Origin: Arthrobacter antibioticus
GTDB taxonomy: Bacteria > Actinomycetota > Actinomycetes > Actinomycetales > Micrococcaceae
Assembly: GCF_030063205.1 (NCBI RefSeq)
Contig: NZ_JASISQ010000001.1
Location: 485,152-549,151 of the forward strand
Direction: 5' to 3'
DNA: 64,000 bases
Part shown: positions 53,767 through 61,922 of the stretch, one piece after another
Numbering within the stretch: position 1 is the first letter of the stretch
Layout of the letters: each line of letters begins with the position of its first letter
Notes under the pieces: model-generated
Database searches by the model: none
Told to the model about the DNA's origin: nothing
What the model saw: only the letters and a program-made list of their open reading frames with translations
Position numbers and translations under genes: made by a program

Positions 53767-54279
53767 GCTTCCGGGCATCAAGCCCCAAATCGATGGTTCG
53801 CACCAGCGCGTTGAGCGCGTTACAGTTTGCGGTGTCCTGCTGCTCCAATCTGCGCCGGCTGGCCAGCAGCACGCTGATCGCGGCACGCATGCCGTCCGAA
53901 CGCAGTTGCAGCAACCGTTCCACGTCTTTTCCGAGGATACTCATCGCTGCCGCAGTTGCGTCAATCTCATCCGTCTTGCCGATTCCAGCACGGGATTTCC
54001 TGGACGGTGGCTTGACTTCAACAACGGTGATATTTTGCTGCGTCAGGATACGGGTCAGAGACGAACTGTATGACGACGTTCCCTCAATCGCAGCGAGGAT
54101 AGGTGCGGTGGTGTTGCGGCGGATCCATGCAATCGCACGGCTAATGCCGGACGTGGTGACAGGGAAGACTTGGCAGCCTGTGCGGGCGCCTGTGGTGGTG
54201 TTGATAATCGCATAAGTGTGGGCCGTGCATGGGTGTCAACACCGATGACCTGAGCGTATTTTTCTGCAACGATGGTCAT
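53750..54279 (-). pseudogene. IS110-family transposase remnant
   Basis: The start MTIVAEKYAQVIGVDTHAR at 54279 matches IS110 DEDD transposases. The frame then breaks after THAR, and the downstream frame HTYAIINTTTG, AAIEGTSSYSSSL and KTDEIDATAAAMSILGKD continues the RuvC-like fold. The sequence stops near DARKPLSQ, so the C-terminal Tnp_IS116 part with its catalytic serine is missing. A one-base loss near 54230 explains the shift. Confidence 0.85.
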
Positions 54280-54787
54280 GGCTAGTATCCTCTCTTCCAA
54301 TGTATTAATGACCATTATTTGAGGCATCAGTCTGGAAGTTGCTTCTCGTCAGGCAGTTCTCTAATGAGGCACGAACCAGTGATTCGGACAACCTTTTATT
54401 AAGCCATGGCAAGAGGTCAGGTCGACGCCGATCCACTTTGGCGGACATGTCATAGGTAAGACACCTGAGAAACCCCGGGGTCAAAAGTCATATGAGTCAC
54501 GCCAAAGTAGATTGACATCGATCCTGCCAGCGGGCACCAGACCTGCCAAGAACCATTAGAGAAGTCACGCTCGGCTGGGCAGCACGTTTGGTGCGGGCCA
54601 CCAACCGGCGGACGGATCGGGACGAGGACAGCCCCTCAGGTGCGTCAGTAAGCGGGTGAGTCACACCGAACTGATGACTTATTATCATCATCACAGGAAG
54701 CCGTTTGCTCGGCGGGACTCCTTACTAGCGGAACATGACCTTCATAGAACGTCCGTTTGCGGCACAGACCTGTCCCGGCATGGCCCG
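54280..54787. other. 500-bp gap, no gene seen
   Basis: No supported coding sequence between the IS110 remnant and the TetR gene. Part may be the IS110 flank. Confidence 0.4.
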
Positions 54788-55369
54788 TCATGGGGTGGAA
54801 GCCACAACCTGATCAATGAGGAAAAGCATCGCTGCCCGAACCATAGCCTTATCATCTCCACCGTGAATATCCAGTGCAGCCCGATCAAATGACGCCGACA
54901 ACAAGTTCGTTAAGGCAGTGACTTGGCGGCCAGGCATTGCGTCTTCGAGGCCTTCGCGTAGTGATGCAGCGGCATAGCCCTCATCAATTGCGGCCATCCT
55001 GACCGCACCGAGCGCTGCCGGGCCTTCGATAAGCAGAAGGCGAGTCCGTCCCGGATGGGCCATTGCATCGAGGTAGGCGACGCTACCGACTCGTAGAGTA
55101 TCGATAGGGCTAGCGTTGGCCGGTGCAGCTTTCTCTATCTCCTCTGCGACCTGGCGGGCTTCCTCCTCGAGCACTGCATGCAGAACCTCGCCTTTGTCCC
55201 TGAAGTGGTGATACAGCGCGCCTCGGGTCAGTCCCGCACGCTTAACCAGCTCTGGCGTGGATGTGGCGGCGAACCCTTTCTCAACGAAAAGCGATCGTGC
55301 TGCGACAAGGAGTGTCTGGCGGGTCTGAGCACTGCGCTGTGCGTTCGTGTGAGATTGAACCTTTTGCAT
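54788..55369 (-). CDS. TetR-family regulator
   Basis: This 193-residue regulator has an N-terminal HTH (about 10-60): [44 protein letters not shown]. The C-terminal ligand domain contains [14 protein letters not shown]. The ATG at 55369 directly abuts the palindromic operator and has no ribosome-binding site, so it may be leaderless. It is divergent from the glyoxalase-like gene and likely controls it and itself. Confidence 0.92.
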   Translation of the reverse strand: MQKVQSHTNAQRSAQTRQTLLVAARSLFVEKGFAATSTPELVKRAGLTRGALYHHFRDKGEVLHAVLEEEARQVAEEIEKAAPANASPIDTLRVGSVAYLDAMAHPGRTRLLLIEGPAALGAVRMAAIDEGYAAASLREGLEDAMPGRQVTALTNLLSASFDRAALDIHGGDDKAMVRAAMLFLIDQVVASTP

Positions 55370-55386
55370 ACATACAGTCTGTATGT
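55370..55386. promoter_or_regulatory. Palindromic TetR operator
   Basis: ACATACAG-T-CTGTATGT is a perfect palindrome with 8-bp half-sites around one central base. It lies between the two start codons of the divergent tetR and glyoxalase genes, adjoining the tetR start and 12 bases from the other. Confidence 0.88.
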
Positions 55387-55398
55387 TACTTTTCTTGC

Positions 55399-55809
55399 AT
55401 GCAAATCATTTCGAGCTCCTATCCCGTAATCATGACCGATGATGTGGCTAATACCGCTGCTTTCTATCAGCAGAATTTCGGCTTTGAACAGCTATTTTCG
55501 AGCGACTGGTATATCCATCTGCAGCGTGAGGAGCACGCTTTAGCCGTCTTGGACGGCCAGCATGAGACCGTGCCCGAGGCTTATCGGGGAACAGCTTCCG
55601 GTATTCTGCTCAACTTTGAGGTTGACGACGTCGACGCTACATATGCAAAGTTCCTTGCCGCAGGCTTGCCGATCATTTCATCACTCCGCGATGAGGACTT
55701 TGGGCAGCGGCATTTCATCACCGCAGACCCCAACGGCGTATTGGTTGATGTAATCACACCGATCCCACCGAGCGCAGAGTTCGAAGCACAGTTCACACAA
55801 CCGGTCTAA
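55399..55809 (+). CDS. Glyoxalase/bleomycin-resistance fold protein
   Basis: This 136-residue vicinal-oxygen-chelate protein starts with [24 protein letters not shown] (about 5-28), then [16 protein letters not shown] (about 42-57), [19 protein letters not shown] (about 69-87) and [17 protein letters not shown] (about 106-122), with a likely metal Glu/His pattern. It could be a resistance or detoxification enzyme. ATG at 55399 follows the operator closely; the longer frame from 55261 overlaps tetR. Confidence 0.88.
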   Translation: MQIISSSYPVIMTDDVANTAAFYQQNFGFEQLFSSDWYIHLQREEHALAVLDGQHETVPEAYRGTASGILLNFEVDDVDATYAKFLAAGLPIISSLRDEDFGQRHFITADPNGVLVDVITPIPPSAEFEAQFTQPV

Positions 55810-56186
55810 CGGTCCAGCTCACGTAGGACACTTGTGCACACCAACGTGGAGACAGTTGCGTTAGCGGGGCGACAGGCGGTGTGCTTCGTGGGCCACGCGG
55901 TGGGAGACCACACCGCGCTGCTCGTCGTGCCTGCGCACCCTGAGCTACTGCGCCGCCTCGTAGTCATTGAAGACGAGTTGGCGTCATATGCTCCGTGGCG
56001 CACACGCCGTCATCCACGGAAAGTCGCGACGGCACCGCTACCTATTGCTCCGGCTCAAAGCATCCCGGCAGCGGTATCCCTTACCCGTGCGCACAACAAT
56101 CCAAATGGCAGCGCTACCGCTCGGAGCGAAACTCGAACTCGACACCGTTCTCGCCGTCTTGGATGTGACCGGTAAAGATTGCATCA
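55810..56186. other. 377-bp stretch with possible decayed coding
   Basis: Two overlapping plus-strand frames (55834-56175 and 55967-56206) have coding-like composition but no recognised domain and look like one frameshifted gene. No function can be given. Confidence 0.35.
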
Positions 56187-56612
56187 CTACGGCAGGCGCG
56201 CAATGACCTTAAATCTCTGGAGCACCAGCACAGTGTCGTCATTGACCGTGAAATGTGGGTCGTTCATTTCATCTCGGAGGTCCCGTGAATGCCAGAACTC
56301 CTCGTGACCCGCGCGCCATTGGGCCACGGTAGTGAATCCCTCACCCTCGTCGATGGCGTGCTGCACATCCACCTCGGCCAGCCGGGCCTGGCGTACTTCC
56401 GTCAACTCAATTACGGCCACTGGCGTTCCGGCGGAGTCAATGACCACTTCCTGCAAACCGGCCACGGGCAGCTCTTCCTGATCAATCTCGTACCCGATGA
56501 GCAACGCCGTCGTGGAGGTCTTGGAACCGTCCAGAACGGCTGCCACTAGCTGATCCCGAAGAGGACCAGGGAAAGCAAATTCACACACGGGCAGGGCACT
56601 GTAATCGGTCAT
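56187..56612 (-). CDS. ASCH-domain protein
   Basis: The 141-residue protein has an ASCH fold, thought to bind RNA or nucleotides: FAFPGPLRDQLVAAVLDGSKTSTTAL (about 12-37, with the GxKxxT-like motif), VAVIELTEVRQARLAEVD and HEEFW (about 104-108). ATG at 56612 (MTDYSALPVCEFAF) was chosen over 56666, since family similarity starts after it. Confidence 0.8.
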   Translation of the reverse strand: MTDYSALPVCEFAFPGPLRDQLVAAVLDGSKTSTTALLIGYEIDQEELPVAGLQEVVIDSAGTPVAVIELTEVRQARLAEVDVQHAIDEGEGFTTVAQWRAGHEEFWHSRDLRDEMNDPHFTVNDDTVLVLQRFKVIARLP

Positions 56613-56929
56613 AGTGTCAGCGTATCGCCCCGCCAGGCCCTTGATGGTCCCCCTGAGCCAATTCATCGGCAGGTGCTCGGCGCCTTAGTCCGGCCACAAT
56701 TCACGGCCCCTAAAGTGACAACGAGTCATTGTGGCGAAGCCAGCGGGCACAATACGGCAGCGCGACGGCAAATGGAGTCCTATCTTACGATTGGCGCTTA
56801 CAGGCTGCGCCGGTCAGGGGTAGGTCTCCGGAACCGTAAATCGGTGCGATAACTACGCTCGAAAGTAGTACCTTTCGCGGAGACGAGCCTGCGAAGCGAA
56901 AGTCGGGGGTTCCCTCTAGGGTGGGTGAC

Positions 56930-57577
56930 ATGAAGATGCTGCTGTTATCTCGTTTCATTGGTGCTGTTCCAAAGTTCTTGGGAGGGATGGACGCTGCGAC
57001 TAGGGCTGCCACACGTATCGCCTATGTTGATGATGCGGCCCAACCATTAGGGAACGCTCCCTTTGTGGAGCGGGAACGTGCCCAACTCCGAGATCTCGGC
57101 TACACACTCGTTCCGGTGAATATTGGCGAGGGTTCCGGTGATGATTTTTCCAGCGTTCTTGACGGTGTGGATGCCATATACGTCGCAGGCGGCATGGCCG
57201 ACCATCTTATGGCTGTTCTGCGTCGCACAGCTACCGACGCGATCCTTGCTGAACGGGTTCGGGCAGGATTGCCCTACATCGGGGTCAGTGCCGGGGCGAT
57301 CATCATGGGAACAAGCATTGACTCGGCGATTGCACTCGATGGCCGAACCGAAGGGGTTAGCCTGCACGATTACAGCGGACTCGGACTCGTGGACGCGGTG
57401 ATTTTGCCCCATGCCGATGGTCTGCTTCCGCCCTATCCACCGGTAAGGATCGCTGAGGTAGCCCATGGTCTCAAGGGAACGTCAGGGTTGACGCTGCTAG
57501 CCGACGTCGACGGGCTACTCGTCACGGACAAACAGGTGAGGCGGGTTGCTTCCCCTGCCACCCACGAAGGACATTAA
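56930..57577 (+). CDS. Peptidase E-like (S51) protein
   Basis: This 215-residue class I glutamine-amidotransferase-like hydrolase belongs near dipeptidase E (PepE). YVAGGMADHLM (about 84-94), the nucleophile Ser in YIGVSAGAIIMG (about 120-131) and LPHADG (about 163-168) are visible. It may cleave Asp-X dipeptides. The ATG at 56930 follows an AGGG element; GTG at 56921 is an alternative. Confidence 0.85.
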   Translation: MKMLLLSRFIGAVPKFLGGMDAATRAATRIAYVDDAAQPLGNAPFVERERAQLRDLGYTLVPVNIGEGSGDDFSSVLDGVDAIYVAGGMADHLMAVLRRTATDAILAERVRAGLPYIGVSAGAIIMGTSIDSAIALDGRTEGVSLHDYSGLGLVDAVILPHADGLLPPYPPVRIAEVAHGLKGTSGLTLLADVDGLLVTDKQVRRVASPATHEGH

Positions 57578-57700
57578 TCCAGCCACTGCACTCCACGGCA
57601 AGTCACCAAAGTGTGCGGCTAGGGTTGTCCGCGAGACACGTCAGCGGGAATATCTGCATCGGTTTTCGCTGCTCCTGCGCCCCACTGGCAAACTGATCAA

Positions 57701-58168
57701 ATGACTGTCCAACTAATCCCACTCAGCGCCCAACGATTCCCTGCCTGGATCGAACGAAGCCGCCATGAATATGAATCCGATCTCATTGCGAGCGGCGAAT
57801 CCCCGCACGATGCACATAGGCACGCAAAGAAGAGCCTCGATGCTGCGTTTCTACAGAACGTTCCAACGATAGATAATGCCGTTTTCGATGTTCTTGACAC
57901 TACCGACTCCACCATCGGCTACCTCTGGGTTGGAACGGACAGTTCTTTAGATAGCAACTCTTGGTGGGTCTGGGACATCGTCATTGATAATGAGCATCGC
58001 GGCAAGGGTCTGGGGAGAGCGACTATGAAACTAGCGGAGGACTACGCGCGTTCCCACGGTGCCCACACACTTGGACTCAGCGTCTTCGGATTTAACCACG
58101 GCGCCCGTGGACTCTACGAATCAATGGGTTACGCGACAGTGAGCACGAAGATGAATAAACAACTTTAA
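57701..58168 (+). CDS. GNAT-family N-acetyltransferase
   Basis: This 155-residue GNAT protein has the acetyl-CoA motif VIDNEHRGKGLGRATMKLAED (about 91-111) and LGLSVFGFNHGARGLYESMGY (about 126-146), the usual motifs A and B. The acceptor is unknown. The N-terminal segment (HEYESDLIASGESPHDAH) is like that of other GNATs with an added helix. It is monocistronic. Confidence 0.88.
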   Translation: MTVQLIPLSAQRFPAWIERSRHEYESDLIASGESPHDAHRHAKKSLDAAFLQNVPTIDNAVFDVLDTTDSTIGYLWVGTDSSLDSNSWWVWDIVIDNEHRGKGLGRATMKLAEDYARSHGAHTLGLSVFGFNHGARGLYESMGYATVSTKMNKQL

Positions 58169-58996
58169 TCCATGGATCTGAGCCACTGAGGCTCCAAAAC
58201 GACGAATGGGCCGAGCATGTTGTCTTTGAGATTTACAGGTCAGACTCAGGCGCCTGATACAACAGCGTGGATTAGGTTCAGACCCATCAACGGCTTCTTC
58301 GCCTCGTCACACAGTCGCGCCTTCCGAACCACAGAGGGTTAGGTGACGACCCTGCCGAAGTCCGCCGCACTGTGGATGCCCAGGTCTGCGCCCTTGGGGA
58401 AGGACTGGCGTAGTAGTGGCGTGGGGGAAGCTAAATAGACCAGTGTCACCTGACGCTGTTTGGTCTCCCAGACTGCCGATTTTTCCAGGACGCCGTCTTG
58501 GTCGCGTCTCTGTGCAGGGAAGGCCCATGAGCTGCCAAGTTGAACGAGCTGGTCAACTCGCCAGCTCGTAGTCGAAGGGCATGATCATAGCGTTCAAAAG
58601 AGCCTCGTCAGGCGAACTCTATGGGCACGCTTCGGCTTTGACCTGTAGTTGTTCCGTCCGGCTCTATGATTGCCGCGAGTGACCCTGTCACCAAGCTTCT
58701 GGGACCAACGGCTAGACGCGGGCCAAGATGGAAACCAACAGTGGCCACAGGCTCATGACACCATCCAACCCCCTGACGCTGAATTTCCCGGAGCCTGAAA
58801 CATTCTCACAGCTCCCAACGGTCCAACCCAACGATCCAACCCAGCACCAAACCCAGCACCATTGGCAAATTTTGGGCAACATGGCCATTTCAAGACCACC
58901 TTGATTCCAATCTGGTAACGCAATATTTTCAGCACCAGCTTCGAACACTTTTCGTGCGAAGCTTGTCTTCCGTACATCACGTACGCATCTACAGTC
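58169..58996. other. 830-bp gap with an IS30 fragment, otherwise empty
   Basis: Apart from the IS30 remnant at 58339-58508 I see no supported gene. The stretch just before the sigma-factor gene probably holds its promoter. Short direct repeats such as CCAACCCA and CAGCACC occur near 58810-58862. Confidence 0.4.
58339..58508 (-). pseudogene. IS30 transposase C-terminal remnant
   Basis: Translated on the minus strand, PLLRQSFPKGADLGIHSA closely follows the IS30 transposase motif LLRQYFPKGTDLSVHSP of the intact copy at 42723-43916. Upstream residues are degraded, the catalytic glutamate region is missing, and the frame ends at TAA (58339-58341). It is an old insertion scar. Confidence 0.7.
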
Positions 58997-59011
58997 ATGG
59001 AGGAGCTACCG

Positions 59012-59560
59012 GTGACTCACACCAAGCGCTACCCCCAAGATCTTCGCCAACTACTGGAACTTGCCAGCGACGGGGATACCCTGGCTTTTGAACATCTTTA
59101 TGCGCAGACCGCCGGGTACATATACCCGCTCGTGAGAAGAATACTTAAGAACTCCGCTGACTGTATGCAAACTGTCCAAGACATATACGTGAGAATCTGG
59201 GCACACCTCACGGAGTACGACCCAGCCCAGTCAACCCCGCAAACCTGGATCATGGCCATCGCACACCGCATGGCTGTTGATCGGCTCCGAACAAGCCAAG
59301 CAATGCCCATTGCCGGAACCGCAGAACGAGCCCATCCAGTTGTCAGCCACTTATCGGAACGTACCGTTTATCCAACAATCCCGGCCCTGGCCGACCTGAC
59401 CACCATCCAAAGCGAAGCAATCTATCTGGCCTACTTTGAAGGCCGCACCACCGCCGAAATTGCCGCAGCACTCGGCGTGGATCAGGAGCTTGCAAATTTG
59501 AACCTCCGCGAAGGACTCCTCAGGGTAACGGCCAGATTCAAACGTTCCGGCCTCTCCTAA
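59012..59560 (+). CDS. ECF-type RNA polymerase sigma factor
   Basis: This 182-residue sigma factor resembles the SigK-type ECF group. Region 2 covers about 15-85 (LASDGDTLAFEHLYAQTAGYIYPLVRRIL, DIYVRIWAHL, TPQTWIMAIAHRMAVDRLR) and region 4 about 125-175 (SEAIYLAYFEGRTTAEIAAALGVDQELANLNLREGL). The start is the GTG at 59012, with GGAGGAG six bases upstream; the ATG at 58997 lies within this ribosome-binding site. No anti-sigma gene is next to it; a hairpin terminator follows. Confidence 0.88.
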   Translation: MTHTKRYPQDLRQLLELASDGDTLAFEHLYAQTAGYIYPLVRRILKNSADCMQTVQDIYVRIWAHLTEYDPAQSTPQTWIMAIAHRMAVDRLRTSQAMPIAGTAERAHPVVSHLSERTVYPTIPALADLTTIQSEAIYLAYFEGRTTAEIAAALGVDQELANLNLREGLLRVTARFKRSGLS

Positions 59561-59570
59561 AACCGAAAGC

Positions 59571-59614
59571 AACACCTCTGAGAGAGCGTCCCAGTCCCAA
59601 CCCTCAGAGGTGTT
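59571..59614 (+). terminator. Terminator after the sigma-factor gene
   Basis: Perfect 12-bp arms (AACACCTCTGAG, 59571-59582, and 59603-59614) with a 20-base loop, 10 bases past the stop. Only a short T-run follows. Confidence 0.75.
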
Positions 59615-59893
59615 GTCCTGGGCAAGGACATTGTTCTCACAGTGTCTCTGCGAGCAGCAGGGAAACGGTGCTGGGTAGAACAAGGGGTCTAGGTAGTGGC
59701 GGGAGAGGTAATACACCTAGCCATGCTCGTCACGATATGCGGCGTTGGAGAGCCAATCGGTGGACGGATGCTTGATTTATGATTTTAATGCACTTTTCTT
59801 GTCCTATGCTTCTGACGCGGAAGCTCAGTCAACGCACGCTCCCAATGTCTACTGGCGGATTGCATCAATACCGATTCGAGGCTGCCAGAGGGC
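59615..59893. other. Gap, no gene seen
   Basis: No supported coding sequence between the sigma-factor terminator and the XRE gene. Confidence 0.4.
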
Positions 59894-60151
59894 TTATCGG
59901 ATATGCACGAGTAACTCGCCCACTTCACAATCCAAGGCCGCGCAGATCGCCTGAAGTGTGGAATATCGGATAGCCTTCGCTCTATTGTTCTTAAGTATCG
60001 AGAGATTGACAACGCTCACTCCGACGAGTTCACCAAGCCTGGTCAGCGTCATTCCGCGGTCGGCGAGCAATTCATCTAGGCGGCAATGGATTCCCGTATT
60101 CTCTGCGAGCGCACGCGCCTGCCCTCCATGCTTTCCAGCAGGGCCGCCCAT
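59894..60151 (-). CDS. XRE-family HTH regulator (YozG-like)
   Basis: This 85-residue Cro/CI-type regulator has the HTH RLDELLADRGMTLTRLGELVGVSVVNLSILKN (about 24-55). It ends with ALDCEVGELLVHIR, the usual end of the Cro/CI domain. The short DUF2975-partner type is typical of Actinobacteria and Firmicutes. It overlaps the DUF2975 gene stop (TGATG), so it is translationally coupled and may regulate the pair through the inverted repeat upstream at 60795-60825. Confidence 0.88.
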   Translation of the reverse strand: MGGPAGKHGGQARALAENTGIHCRLDELLADRGMTLTRLGELVGVSVVNLSILKNNRAKAIRYSTLQAICAALDCEVGELLVHIR

Positions 60152-60786
60152 CAGATTAGACCATCCGTTTCGTTTTGAAGGCGTGAACCATAGTCAAAAG
60201 CAAGCCCCACAAGCATGAGCACTAAGCCCATACCAACGTATGTAAGATCAATCTCCCCGGCTATCGGCCAAAACCCGTTAGGGTCAGACCCGTTCAGTAG
60301 AGCCGCAGCAGAACCGGAGGCCAACGATGACGCTCCCTGAGTCAACAGCCCCGCTATTGCCACAATTCCGCCGGCAATAGTGACACTCACGGAAAAGGAA
60401 TGCTTGAACATTAGAGGGTGCAGCAACCTCCATGCCAAGATTGCGCCAGATCCACAAAATGCCAACTGAGTCAGGATGCCTGCAACCAACGCTATGACCC
60501 ACAGAACAAGTGTGGGTCCAGAGACTCCCGATAGCGTTAGCGTGGCTGTGTCGTAACCACCCTCAAGAATTGCAACCGAGCCTTGAGCTGCGCTGCTGGG
60601 CATCATGTGGCCAGCCACCAACGTGAGTGTGACATGACCGGAAGAGAGACTCTGCACAAGGCGGATCGTGCCGAAGAGGACGAAAAGCGCACCCGCAATC
60701 ACTGCCGTAATAAAGAACAGCCACATGAAGCCCCGGGTCAGCCTGCGAACTAGAGGAGGGCCGGCGATCTGCACTGATTGAGACAT
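60151..60786 (-). CDS. DUF2975 membrane protein
   Basis: This 211-residue protein has four hydrophobic helices (about 18-45, 90-120, 135-160 and 185-205), and a DUF2975-like arrangement with a long extracytoplasmic loop rich in Ser/Thr (HVTLTLVAGHMM...). It is coupled to a short XRE regulator, the usual partner. ATG at 60786 has AGGG five bases upstream; GTG at 60792 is an alternative. The function is unknown, but such pairs are thought to sense membrane state. Confidence 0.8.
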   Translation of the reverse strand: MSQSVQIAGPPLVRRLTRGFMWLFFITAVIAGALFVLFGTIRLVQSLSSGHVTLTLVAGHMMPSSAAQGSVAILEGGYDTATLTLSGVSGPTLVLWVIALVAGILTQLAFCGSGAILAWRLLHPLMFKHSFSVSVTIAGGIVAIAGLLTQGASSLASGSAAALLNGSDPNGFWPIAGEIDLTYVGMGLVLMLVGLAFDYGSRLQNETDGLI

Positions 60787-60794
60787 GCTCACCC

Positions 60795-60825
60795 TAACGA
60801 TAATCGATACTAATGAATATCGTTA
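60795..60825. promoter_or_regulatory. Inverted repeat, candidate XRE operator
   Basis: TAACGATA (60795-60802) and TATCGTTA (60818-60825) are perfect 8-bp half-sites with a 15-base spacer in an A/T-rich region just upstream of the DUF2975-XRE operon. Confidence 0.6.
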
Positions 60826-60980
60826 ATATAAGCCGTTATACCGGCCCAGTCAAGCCTCGAATCATCGAGCCATCAACGCTCGCTCACTCGAACCTGGAGC
60901 CAACAGTTATCTTTGAGGCTCACTTTTTGAAGTACGACGGCGCATCCCGGGTAATGTGCGATGGCGCCACTTTCACTCTC

Positions 60981-61008
60981 TTGACGCTCGTCAGTATATT
61001 GATACAGT
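60981..61008 (+). promoter_or_regulatory. Promoter of the kyn operon
   Basis: TTGACG (60981-60986) and TACAGT (61003-61008) are spaced 16 bases apart. The ATG of kynA follows the -10 by six bases with no ribosome-binding site, so the message is likely leaderless. Confidence 0.6.
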
Positions 61009-61014
61009 TATTTG

Positions 61015-61884
61015 ATGAGCTGCCCCCACGCAAACACCCCCGAAAGTGTCCGCGAAATCGAAGACACGATGCATACGGACTTCCACAGCACCATGTCCTA
61101 CGGAAGCTATCTCGATCTGGATCGCCTCCTTTCCTCGCAGCACCCCGTGAGCTTGCCCCAGCACCACGATGAGATGCTCTTCATCATCCAGCATCAAACG
61201 AGCGAACTCTGGCTCAAACTGATCCTCCACGAATTGATCGAATCCCGTCGCCTCATGGACAACGATGAAATTGGTAAAGCCCTGAAGTGCCTTGCACGGG
61301 TCAAGCACATTCAGAAGACGCTCACCGAACAGTGGTCGGTGTTGGCCACCCTCACTCCCCGTGAGTACGCTGAATTCCGCGGCTTCCTCGGCTCATCCTC
61401 AGGATTCCAGTCTTTTCAGTACCGGGCTGTTGAGTTCATTTTAGGCAACAAGCACCGCGGCATGCTCAAGGTCTTTGAGTCTGATCCGCAGGCTCATCAA
61501 CTTCTTTCTACCCTGATCGAGGAACCCACCATCTATGACGCCTTCCTGCGTGCACTGGCCCGAGCCGGCTTCGCCATCCCGGACAGCGTTCTTCAGCGAA
61601 ACGTTAGTGCTGCCTGGGTCTTCCAGGAATCACTGGTTCCAGTGTTCAAACAAATATACGAATCTGATACAACCCAATGGAGCTTTTACCAAGCCTGCGA
61701 GGACTTGGTGGACCTTGAGGATAACTTCCAGGCGTGGCGCTTCCGGCACATGAGCGTGGTCAAGCGGACCATCGGATTCAAGGCCGGTACAGGCGGGTCC
61801 TCCGGCGTGGAATTTCTAAAGCGCGCGCTGGACCTAACGTTTTTTCCCGAACTCTTCGCGGTCCGTACCGAAATCGGCAAGTAG
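61015..61884 (+). CDS. kynA: Tryptophan 2,3-dioxygenase
   Basis: This haem enzyme opens the indole ring of tryptophan to N-formylkynurenine, the first step of the kynurenine pathway. MSYGSYLDLDRLLSSQHP (about 26-43), HHDEMLFIIQHQTSELWLK (about 49-67), GSSSGFQSFQYR (about 125-136) and the haem-ligand region FRHMSVVKRTIGFKAGTGGSSG (about 243-264) match the family. Length 289 is normal. ATG at 61015 was chosen (TTG at 61012 possible). It is followed by kynU 38 bp downstream. No formamidase gene is seen in the window. Confidence 0.95.
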   Translation: MSCPHANTPESVREIEDTMHTDFHSTMSYGSYLDLDRLLSSQHPVSLPQHHDEMLFIIQHQTSELWLKLILHELIESRRLMDNDEIGKALKCLARVKHIQKTLTEQWSVLATLTPREYAEFRGFLGSSSGFQSFQYRAVEFILGNKHRGMLKVFESDPQAHQLLSTLIEEPTIYDAFLRALARAGFAIPDSVLQRNVSAAWVFQESLVPVFKQIYESDTTQWSFYQACEDLVDLEDNFQAWRFRHMSVVKRTIGFKAGTGGSSGVEFLKRALDLTFFPELFAVRTEIGK

Positions 61885-61922
61885 CCTTTCCACCCCATCC
61901 CCTCTGACGAAGGACACCCCCG

